Below are positions 1 through 5,712 of a DNA stretch of 6,384 bases, piece by piece. Position 1 is the stretch's first letter; every line of letters starts with the position of its first letter. Source of the stretch: Planctomycetaceae bacterium (GTDB taxonomy: Bacteria > Planctomycetota > Planctomycetia > Planctomycetales > Planctomycetaceae). Made by a program: the position numbers and the translations under genes. The notes beneath the pieces are model-generated. The model ran no database searches and had not been told where the DNA came from. It worked only from the letters and a program-made list of their open reading frames with translations. The stretch is from positions 1 to 6,384 of the forward strand of contig JAEUIG010000566.1 in the NCBI GenBank assembly GCA_016795125.1, given 5' to 3'.

Positions 1-2651
1 TGTTGCAGCGCCGTGATACGGTCTCCCAGCGCGAACCCCGGCGCAATGTTCGCTCGCACCGCGACCATTCGCTGCCGGTCAAGCCGATCGATCCGCGACG
101 CCGTCACCGAATAGTCGAACTTGACGACATTGTCGATTCGAGTCGGGACGGTCGCGGAGATGTTCAAAGTGACGTCCGGCCGGCGGCCGATCACCGGGCT
201 GGGACGCGCGCGAACATACAATTGCGAGATCGCGGCAACGTCGCGCCGGTCAATCCCCACCAGCCGCAGTTCCACGTCGTAAGCGTCGTCGACCGTCGCA
301 TCCCGATAGCGGGAGACCCGGTCGTCTCCGCCAACCGCGACGCGCAACGTATCGGCAATTTCGCGAACCTCGACGCCCAGGGCCGCCGCGCGTTCCCGGT
401 CGATGCTCACCAGCAGCTCTGGCTTGTCCATGCGCAGGGTCGAATAGACGTCGACGATTCCCGGTATCTCCTTGGAGCGCTCCACGAGCTTTGCGCTGAA
501 ATCCACCAGCGCCGGAATGTCTGATCCGCTGATCGTGTAGTCGATGTCGACCGGCGCACCCTGACGGAACGAAGTCAGGTTCCTCACAGACGCATTGATG
601 TCCGGCAGCACACTCAGCTGCTCGCGGATCTGCGTCATTGCGTCACGCTGCGAAAGGTTGCCGCGGAACGCCGCCCCGGGATCGCCTGCCAGCAGTCCCC
701 GCCATAGTCGCCCCAATGAAAACGTCCGCTGCTCCGCGTCAATCAGCCGGACAAAGACTTCCCCCTGGTTCACGCCGCCAAAGCCGCGCGTGCCAACCGT
801 TGAAAGTATGGTCTGCACGCCCGGCACCCTGGCAATGATCGCCTCGGCCTTGCGAATCACGGTATCGCTGGAACTGAGGCTCGCCCCCTCCTGGGCCTCG
901 AGCCGGACTTCGAATTCCGACTCGTCCACGTTTGTGGGGATGTAGTCCTGCGGCACCATTTTGTAGAGCGGCACGTTCGACGCGATGACCACAATCGACA
1001 GGACCAGCACCGCCCAGCGATGCCGCATTGCCCACTTCAGGCTCGCCATGTAGCTGGCATCAATCCAGTGGTAAAACCCGCGACGGGACGCAACCTCACC
1101 TGTGCCATGACTCGACTTCGACGACTTCAGCATGCGGGAGCACATCATCGGCGTCAGCGTAAAGCTGACCAGCAACGACACCATGATGGCGAAGGTCGCC
1201 GTTAATCCAAACTCGTACAGCATTCGCCCGGTCACGCTCGGCATGAACGATACCGGCAGGAACACGATCACCAGCGACAGGGTCGTCGCCAGTACCGCGA
1301 GCCCAATCTCTTTGGTCCCCGCGATCGCCGCTTCGTACGGCGAGAGTCCCTTCTCCTCGATCACGTGATAGATGTTTTCCAGCACGACGATGGCGTCGTC
1401 GATCACGACGCCCACCATCAGCGCGAGTGCGAGCATCGTCACGTTGTTCAACGTGAATCCGAACAGCCGCATGAACGCGAACGTGGCGATAATCGACGCC
1501 GGAATCGCCACTGAAGCGATCAGCGTGGAGCGCCACGACTTCATGAACAGCAGCACGGTCAGGCACGCCAGTACGCTCCCGATCACCAGGTGCCCCTCGA
1601 TCTCGTGGAGCGCTGCGAGAATATAACGCGACTGGTCCTGGATGATTTCCACCTTCACGTCGTCCGGCAGCAGCGTCCGCGCGCGCGGCAGCCGCTCCTT
1701 GATCGCTTCGATGACGCGGACCGTGTTCTGTCCGGACTGACGCTGCACCTGCAACACGACCGCCGGCTCGCCGTTCAATCGCGCCAGCGTGCGGACTTCT
1801 TTCGTCGAGTCGATCGCGACGCCCAGGTCGCTCAGCCTCACCGGCGTTCCATTGATCGTCTTGACGACCAGGTTGGGGAAATCCCGGGCATGTTCAATGC
1901 GACCAAGGGTCCGCAGAGTGCGTTCGCGATGCCCTTCGTCGACCCGGCCCCCGGGCACCTCTGCGTTCTGCCGTGTGAGCGCGTCGCGCACATCAAGAAT
2001 CGATAACTGGTAGGCCGCCAGCTTTTTTGCGTCGATCTGCACCTGAATGGCGCGGTCAGCGGCGCCGGCGATTGTGACCTGACCGACGCCCTGCGCCGAT
2101 TCGATCACGTTCTTTACGAACCGGTCGGCCATCAGGTACAGCTCGGTCGACGACCGCGGGCCTGAGACGGCCAGCGTAATGATCGGCGATGAGTCCGTAT
2201 CCTGCTTCTGTACGACCGGCGGATCGATATCGGGCGGCAGCCGGTTCATCACGCCCGCGACTGCGTCGCGCACGTCCTGCGAGGCCGCATCAAGGTCGCG
2301 GTCCAGGTTGAATGTCGCAATCACGAACGAGCGCCCGTCGCTCGAGATCGACCGCAGTTCGTCGATTCCGGCCACTGTGGCGACGGCATCTTCGATGATC
2401 TGCGAAACTTCCGACTCGAGTTCCTGAGTCGATGCGCCGGGATACGACGTGCGGACGTACACCGTCGGCAGATCCATGTTCGGCAGGCGATCAACGCCCA
2501 GCCGCTCGAATGCCGTGACGCCCGCCACGACGAGCGCCATGATGAGCATCAGGGCGAACACCGGCCGCTTCACGCAGATTTCAGCAAGCCAATACACGGG
2601 CAGGTTGACCGGGGTTAGAACATCGGGAAACGAAAGCCCCCTCAAACCCAC
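1..2651 (-). CDS. RND efflux transporter permease, AcrB/HAE1-like (C-terminus cut by window edge)
   Basis: Inner-membrane proton-driven pump that captures substrate from the periplasm or membrane and passes it out through an adaptor and an outer-membrane channel. The frame is open without a stop from 2651 to the edge, 883 codons. Seen: an N-terminal segment 'AEICVKRPVFALMLIM' leading into TM1 (about residues 31-49); a first porter loop to about residue 350; TM2-4, with the diagnostic 'LMVGVVIDDAIVVLENI' and the paired proton-relay aspartates D418/D419 (AcrB D407/D408); TM5-6 ending 'SFTLTPMMCSRML'; TM7 near residues 540-560; and most of the second porter loop. TM8-12 and the remaining relay residues lie outside the window. 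The start is uncertain. GTG at 2651 is the first start codon after the adaptor stop; TTG 2645 and GTG 2597 are alternatives, and none has a good Shine-Dalgarno sequence. It lies 21 bases after the adaptor gene, so the two are probably co-transcribed. The substrate (drug, solvent or other) cannot be read from the sequence; the DD motif and overall sequence fit HAE1 better than a metal (CusA) pump. Confidence 0.96.
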   Translation of the reverse strand, partial: MGLRGLSFPDVLTPVNLPVYWLAEICVKRPVFALMLIMALVVAGVTAFERLGVDRLPNMDLPTVYVRTSYPGASTQELESEVSQIIEDAVATVAGIDELRSISSDGRSFVIATFNLDRDLDAASQDVRDAVAGVMNRLPPDIDPPVVQKQDTDSSPIITLAVSGPRSSTELYLMADRFVKNVIESAQGVGQVTIAGAADRAIQVQIDAKKLAAYQLSILDVRDALTRQNAEVPGGRVDEGHRERTLRTLGRIEHARDFPNLVVKTINGTPVRLSDLGVAIDSTKEVRTLARLNGEPAVVLQVQRQSGQNTVRVIEAIKERLPRARTLLPDDVKVEIIQDQSRYILAALHEIEGHLVIGSVLACLTVLLFMKSWRSTLIASVAIPASIIATFAFMRLFGFTLNNVTMLALALMVGVVIDDAIVVLENIYHVIEEKGLSPYEAAIAGTKEIGLAVLATTLSLVIVFLPVSFMPSVTGRMLYEFGLTATFAIMVSLLVSFTLTPMMCSRMLKSSKSSHGTGEVASRRGFYHWIDASYMASLKWAMRHRWAVLVLSIVVIASNVPLYKMVPQDYIPTNVDESEFEVRLEAQEGASLSSSDTVIRKAEAIIARVPGVQTILSTVGTRGFGGVNQGEVFVRLIDAEQRTFSLGRLWRGLLAGDPGAAFRGNLSQRDAMTQIREQLSVLPDINASVRNLTSFRQGAPVDIDYTISGSDIPALVDFSAKLVERSKEIPGIVDVYSTLRMDKPELLVSIDRERAAALGVEVREIADTLRVAVGGDDRVSRYRDATVDDAYDVELRLVGIDRRDVAAISQLYVRARPSPVIGRRPDVTLNISATVPTRIDNVVKFDYSVTASRIDRLDRQRMVAVRANIAPGFALGDRITALQ

Positions 2652-2672
2652 GCACTGAGTGCGCGGGCCAAC

Positions 2673-4004
2673 TCACGGCGTCTCGCCGTCGACGCGTTCG
2701 CCGCCGCGGTTGTCGAGCGACGTCGGATGGGTGCCGTTGGCGCCGGCCGTTTCAGTCAGCGACGGATCGGCAGACGGCTGCCCGGTCGGCTCGACGCGGC
2801 CGACACGGCCTGCGGCGGCATGAACGAGGACAACGTCGCCGGCCGCCACTCCGTCCAGAATCACAACCTGGCCGTCGCGCCGTTCGCCGGTGGCGACCAC
2901 CTGCTCCTGCGTGATGCCGTCCACCACCTTCCACGCTTTTTCAACCCCAGCGAACTCGATGACCGCCGATGTTGGCAGCACAACGGCCTGCGACTCGGCA
3001 TTCAGAGTGATTTCGGCCTCCGCGAACAGGCCGGCCCGAATCGACCGGTCCGGGTTGGCGACTTCGGCTTCGAACAGCAGGGCGCGGCTGAGCGGATCGA
3101 GCGTCGGGCTGATGCGCGTCACCTGTGCCATGCGCGGCTCGCTGATGGATTCGATCAGCACTTCCACCGGCTGGCCGAGCGCCAGCCGGCGGGCGTAGCG
3201 CTCCGAGACCATCCCGCGAAAGTGCAAGGGGTCGATGCGCACGATCGTGGCGATCGGATCGCCAACCTGCACGAACGCCCCCGGCGCCACATGCCGTTCG
3301 ACCACCAGGCCGTCGAAGGGCGCGGCGACGACGGCGTCCGTCAGGCGCTGTTGTGCGAGGGCCAGTTCCGCGCGATGGACGCTGATGGTCGCAATCTTCT
3401 CGCGGACGCCGTTGATCGCTGCGGAGTACTTGGCTGCGGCCACTTCCTCGCCGGCTTTAACGGCTTCCGCGTCGGCTTCGGTGACGGCGTTCTGCTGCCG
3501 CAATTGCGCCCAGCGCTGGCTCTTGGTCCGGGCTTCATTCCAGACGGCCTCGGCCTCGCGCACAGGCGGAGCGTTTTCCGGATTCAGCTTTTCGACGGGG
3601 TCGCCGGCCGCGAGTCCGACCGCCGCGCGCGATGCCTCCAGCTGGGCCTGGGCCTGGGCGACCTGCAGTTCGAATTCCTGCCGGTCGAGAGCGACCAGTG
3701 CTGCGTTTGCCGCCACCGTGTCGCCGAGGTCAATCTCCACGTCAGCGACGCGGCCCGCGACCTTGGCGCCGACGACGGCCCGCTCGTCGGCGAACATGCT
3801 GCCGGAGACACGTACCAACGTCGGCCACGGTTCCGCCGTGACCAACATCGTTTCGGCTTTCAGAACCGGGACGTCCGGCTTCTCTGCAGCCGTCGCCGGT
3901 TCGGCCGGGGGACGGCTGCATCCGGCTGCCGTCAGGAGACAGATCACCAGCCACAGTTTGGTTGCTGGCGACGGCCGACGGCCTGCCCTGGAACGTCGTT
4001 TCAT
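2673..4004 (-). CDS. Efflux RND transporter periplasmic adaptor subunit (membrane fusion lipoprotein)
   Basis: Periplasmic adaptor (HlyD/AcrA family) that joins the RND transporter encoded just downstream to an outer-membrane channel. The chosen ATG at 4004 gives 443 residues. Residues 17-29 are a hydrophobic stretch ending 'LTAAGC', a lipobox-like site, so Cys29 is the likely lipidated residue. Domains in order: first half of the lipoyl/barrel-sandwich domain (about 76-107, 'AKVAGRVADVEIDLGDTV'); a long alpha-helical hairpin rich in Ala, Gln and Glu (about 108-223); second lipoyl half (224-255, 'APFDGLVVERHVAPGAFV'); beta-barrel (about 258-334); membrane-proximal domain (about 339-399, 'AVVLPTSAVIE'); and a polar tail of about 44 residues. 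The frame stays open upstream to a TTG at 4082, but starting there would bury the signal peptide behind 26 cysteine- and serine-rich residues, so it is rejected; GTG 4010 is possible. The only strong Shine-Dalgarno match (GGAGGA, 4040-4035) is about 30 bases from the ATG, oddly far. The family call is firm; the exact start is not. Confidence 0.95.
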   Translation of the reverse strand: MKRRSRAGRRPSPATKLWLVICLLTAAGCSRPPAEPATAAEKPDVPVLKAETMLVTAEPWPTLVRVSGSMFADERAVVGAKVAGRVADVEIDLGDTVAANAALVALDRQEFELQVAQAQAQLEASRAAVGLAAGDPVEKLNPENAPPVREAEAVWNEARTKSQRWAQLRQQNAVTEADAEAVKAGEEVAAAKYSAAINGVREKIATISVHRAELALAQQRLTDAVVAAPFDGLVVERHVAPGAFVQVGDPIATIVRIDPLHFRGMVSERYARRLALGQPVEVLIESISEPRMAQVTRISPTLDPLSRALLFEAEVANPDRSIRAGLFAEAEITLNAESQAVVLPTSAVIEFAGVEKAWKVVDGITQEQVVATGERRDGQVVILDGVAAGDVVLVHAAAGRVGRVEPTGQPSADPSLTETAGANGTHPTSLDNRGGERVDGETP

Positions 4005-4052
4005 GAACACACAATCACCGCTCGACGGCTGAATTCCTCCGCGTCTGCAGCT

Positions 4053-4082
4053 ATCGAAGCATGTTGATGCGTGTTCTGTCAA
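4053..4082 (-). promoter_or_regulatory. Possible sigma-70-type promoter for the adaptor-RND unit
   Basis: On the minus strand there is a perfect -35 hexamer TTGACA (4082-4077), then 18 bases, then TTCGAT (4058-4053), which matches the -10 consensus at only three of six positions. It sits 49 bases upstream of the ATG at 4004, and a GGAGGA lies between them. The -35 is convincing by itself; the -10 is weak and promoter rules of this organism are unknown. Confidence 0.25.
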
Positions 4083-4162
4083 TCACGGGAGCGCCTCGCG
4101 GCGCGTGCTTCCGGAGAATCCTGAGCCAATGTCGCTGCATTCGGCCGCATAAGCACGGTCGC

Positions 4163-4189
4163 GGGGACCGGTGCTGTGCACCGGCCTCC
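4163..4189 (-). terminator. GC-rich hairpin after tpx, possible terminator
   Basis: An inverted repeat begins 26 bases after the tpx stop codon. The core is seven perfect pairs (CCGGTGC / GCACCGG, 4168-4174 with 4178-4184) around a three-base loop. It extends outward by four more pairs, one a G-U wobble, past one A-C mismatch. No T-run follows on the minus strand, so it is a transcript-end hairpin or a weak or Rho-assisted terminator rather than a textbook intrinsic one. It separates tpx from the adaptor-RND unit. Confidence 0.4.
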
Positions 4190-4215
4190 CGCGTGAATGG
4201 ACCGCGCCACGTGCG

Positions 4216-4719
4216 TCAGCCCTGGGCCGCCGCCAGTGCGGCGTCGTAATTCGGCTGTTCGGCGATCTCCTTCACGTATTCGACGTGCTTGATCGTGTCG
4301 TCGGGGCCGACGACGAACACCGCCCGCGCCAGGCACCGGTCCAGCGGTCCCCCCTTGACGAGCACGCCGTACGCTTCGCCGAACTTCGCCGTCCGGTGAT
4401 CGGACAGCGCCTGGATGTTCGTCGCGCTCTCTGCGCCGCACCACCGCTTCTGAGCAAACGGCAGGTCGTTGCTCACGACCAGCACGGCGACGTTCGGCAG
4501 CTTGCCGGCTTCTTCGTTGAACCGCTTGCTCTCGAGGTTGCAGGTGGGCGTGTCGAGCGACGGCACGCTGGCGATCACCCGTGTTTTTCCAGCCGAATCT
4601 TTCAGCGACACGTCCTGCAGCGCGTTGCTCTGAAGGACAAAGTCCGGGGCCTTGTCCCCGACTTTCAGTTCGCTTCCCAACAGTGTGACGGGGTTCCCCT
4701 TCAGCGTGACGTTCGCCAT
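4216..4719 (-). CDS. tpx: Thiol peroxidase (Tpx, atypical 2-Cys peroxiredoxin)
   Basis: Reduces hydrogen peroxide and alkyl hydroperoxides using thioredoxin as the usual electron donor. In E. coli the family member is periplasmic or cytoplasmic depending on the report; here there is no signal peptide. The ATG at 4719 gives 167 residues, the normal Tpx length. Seen: 'KVGDKAPDF' (19-27); the peroxidatic motif 'PSLDTPTCNLESKRFNEEA' with Cys60; 'SNDLPFAQKRWCGAE' with the resolving Cys94, spaced as in Tpx; and 'LARAVFV' with Arg132 of the active site. The start is fixed by AAGGA at 4732-4728, eight bases upstream; an in-frame ATG at 4728 overlaps that site and is unlikely. A third cysteine, Cys129, lies three residues from Arg132. 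It has its own plausible promoter and is followed by a hairpin, so it is probably a separate unit from the pump genes. The family call is firm from both cysteine motifs and length. Confidence 0.97.
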   Translation of the reverse strand: MANVTLKGNPVTLLGSELKVGDKAPDFVLQSNALQDVSLKDSAGKTRVIASVPSLDTPTCNLESKRFNEEAGKLPNVAVLVVSNDLPFAQKRWCGAESATNIQALSDHRTAKFGEAYGVLVKGGPLDRCLARAVFVVGPDDTIKHVEYVKEIAEQPNYDAALAAAQG

Positions 4720-4727
4720 CGATCGCA

Positions 4728-4732
4728 TCCTT
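4728..4732 (-). promoter_or_regulatory. Ribosome binding site of tpx (decides the start)
   Basis: AAGGA on the minus strand, eight bases before the ATG at 4719. It overlaps the alternative in-frame ATG at 4728, which therefore has no room for its own site. Confidence 0.7.
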
Positions 4733-4770
4733 ATTACAAAAGTCGTGAGGTCTTGCACTGCGTCGACGGC

Positions 4771-4799
4771 AGTATTGTGGATGCGAGTCACGGTGCCAA
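4771..4799 (-). promoter_or_regulatory. Predicted sigma-70-type promoter of tpx
   Basis: Minus strand: TTGGCA (4799-4794, five of six matches to the -35 consensus), a 17-base spacer, then AATACT (4776-4771, four of six matches to the -10 consensus). Transcription would begin near 4764, leaving a leader of about 45 bases with the AAGGA site just before the start codon. No OxyR-like operator could be recognised. Confidence 0.4.
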
Positions 4800-4814
4800 G
4801 AGTGTGGCAGGTGT

Positions 4815-4844
4815 TTGGTTGCCTGGTGATTGGTCGCCTGGCGC
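4815..4844. repeat. Imperfect 15-base tandem repeat upstream of tpx
   Basis: Two adjacent units, 4815-4829 and 4830-4844, both of the form TTGGTYGCCTGGYGM, with three differences in 15 positions. The junction (4825-4834, GGTGATTGGT) also forms an inverted repeat with 4863-4873 (ACCAATCCACC, one extra base). The repeat lies upstream of the predicted tpx promoter and downstream of the CAP gene terminator. Confidence 0.5.
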
Positions 4845-4887
4845 TGGAGGACGGACCAGACCACCAATCCACCTGCTCCAAACACAA

Positions 4888-4915
4888 CCGGCCCGGAGAT
4901 TTCTCTCCGGGCCGG
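4888..4915 (-). terminator. Intrinsic terminator of the CAP-domain gene
   Basis: A perfect 12-base-pair stem (CCGGCCCGGAGA, 4888-4899, with TCTCCGGGCCGG, 4904-4915) around a four-base loop, starting 28 bases after the CAP stop codon. Read on the minus strand, the stem is followed by TTGTGTTTGG, a broken T-run. On the plus strand no T-run follows, so it fits the minus-strand CAP transcript. Confidence 0.75.
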
Positions 4916-4943
4916 CCGAATTCAGCGTGACTTCAACAGACTG

Positions 4944-5444
4944 TTACTGAAACACCGCCACCCAGTAGCCCATGCCGCCGCGAACCTGGTAGCCGAATCC
5001 GGCGTACCTGCCGCTGCACATGTTCTGGTAGTGTCCTGGAGAGTACGTCCAGGTCTGGACGGCATGCTCCGGCGTTGACTGGCCGTAGGCGATGTTCTCG
5101 CGGTACGGAAGTCCGCTGTGTGCGAACGCGCCCGTCGATGCCATCCAGTTGGCATGTCGCTGAGCCGCTGAACACAGATTCTGGTTCAGTGCCAGCGCCG
5201 GCAGTCCGACACGAGCGCGGGTCTGATTGTGAAGTTCCAGCAGCCGGGCGATCGTCGGATGCGTCGTCTGCTGGGCAGCGGGCTTGTTTGCCTGCTGCGT
5301 CTGACTTCCCTGGGATGTTGTGGACTTCGTGTCCGTCGATGACTTCGTGTCGCCGTTGTTTGAGGACATGGGAGTGTCCCCGAACGCAACGGCGCTGCAC
5401 AGCACCGCTGTCAAACATCCGGCCCACAGTCGTCGTACAGGCAT
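4944..5444 (-). CDS. Small secreted CAP/SCP-domain protein (YkwD/PR-1-like)
   Basis: 166 residues. Residues 1-22 form a signal peptide (MPVRR, hydrophobic core, AFG/D cleavage site), so the protein is exported; the cysteines in it do not make a lipobox. Residues 23-62 are a low-complexity Ser/Thr/Gln linker. Residues 63-166 are a compact CAP domain: 'ELHNQTRARVGLPAL' (70-84), 'AFAHSG' with His109, 'YRENIAYG' with Glu116, 'WTYSPGHYQNM' with His138, and 'GMGYWVAVF' at the end. His109, Glu116 and His138 correspond to three of the four CAP cavity residues; the second Glu is replaced, as in many bacterial members. Cys91 and Cys143 are the only cysteines in the mature part and may pair. The start is supported by AGGAG (5458-5454), nine bases upstream. 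The biochemical role of bacterial CAP proteins is mostly unknown, so no activity is assigned. It is divergent from the hydro-lyase gene. Confidence 0.92.
   Translation of the reverse strand: MPVRRLWAGCLTAVLCSAVAFGDTPMSSNNGDTKSSTDTKSTTSQGSQTQQANKPAAQQTTHPTIARLLELHNQTRARVGLPALALNQNLCSAAQRHANWMASTGAFAHSGLPYRENIAYGQSTPEHAVQTWTYSPGHYQNMCSGRYAGFGYQVRGGMGYWVAVFQ
5323..5358. repeat. 18-base tandem duplication in the CAP linker
   Basis: GACTTCGTGTC occurs at 5323-5333 and again at 5341-5351, an 18-base period inside the CAP gene. In the protein this gives DTKSTT next to DTKSST, a six-residue unit repeated in frame within the Ser/Thr-rich linker. It looks like a recent small duplication that lengthened the linker. 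Confidence 0.65.
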
Positions 5445-5712
5445 CGTGTGTCACTCCTGTTGACCACGAGCCGTTGCAGCCTGACCACTCGTTAGTCCCA
5501 CCCGGCGACCGGTCACACCGGCGTTTTTCCAAGCGGGGCGGGCAGCGTAGCGAAGGTTTCCCTGTTTCGCAAACCTATGGAATTAACGCATTTGTTGCTG
5601 TTTATGTATCTTCTGTGATCGTTAGAGTTCGACGACAATTCGAGCCGCTGTCCAGCCATTGCCGAAGTGACTCCGCGCTGCATTCGACGCGGAACACAAG
5701 TACGATCCTCGC
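5445..5712. other. Divergent intergenic region between the CAP gene and the hydro-lyase gene
   Basis: 268 bases with no gene that I can support; both flanking genes are transcribed away from it. Its middle (about 5575-5640) is markedly more AT-rich than the rest of the window and is the likely promoter zone. Weak sigma-70-like candidates are, for the plus strand, TTAACG (5583-5588) with TATCTT (5607-5612), and for the minus strand, TTGCGA (5572-5567) with TACGCT (5549-5544). Overlapping inverted repeats lie at 5550-5576 (reported separately). The AGGAG of the CAP gene is at 5458-5454. Confidence 0.5.
5550..5576. repeat. Two overlapping inverted repeats in the divergent spacer
   Basis: GCGAA (5550-5554) pairs with TTCGC (5566-5570), and AGGTTT (5554-5559) pairs with AAACCT (5571-5576). 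The arms interleave, so only one hairpin can form at a time. Arms are short (five and six pairs), so this may be chance, or an operator for a dimeric regulator. Confidence 0.3.

Noticed and set aside
2649..2675. Stop-codon readthrough that would fuse adaptor and RND transporter
   Set aside because: The shared frame is seen, but the adaptor C-terminus is periplasmic and the RND N-terminus is cytoplasmic, so a direct fusion would not have workable topology; a one-in-three frame match is likely chance.
2727..4067. A 446-codon open frame on the plus strand, opposite the adaptor gene
   Set aside because: It is antisense to a firmly recognised gene, its product is rich in Arg, His and Gly with no recognisable domain, and long antisense frames are expected in GC-rich coding DNA.
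4091..4145. Short hairpins (GCGCC/GGCGC and GCCAATG/CATTCGGC) between tpx and the adaptor gene
   Set aside because: Stems of five to seven pairs, one with a bulge, are common by chance in GC-rich DNA, and neither is followed by a T-run; no riboswitch or RNA gene fold was recognised.
4079..4885. A 268-codon minus-strand frame overlapping tpx
   Set aside because: It is a frame-shifted shadow of tpx; its product is Arg-rich and low in hydrophobic residues, whereas the other frame gives a complete Tpx.
5509..5528. Terminator-like hairpin (CCGGT/ACCGG) followed by five T on the plus strand
   Set aside because: The stem is only five pairs with a three-base loop and there is no plus-strand gene upstream that it could terminate.
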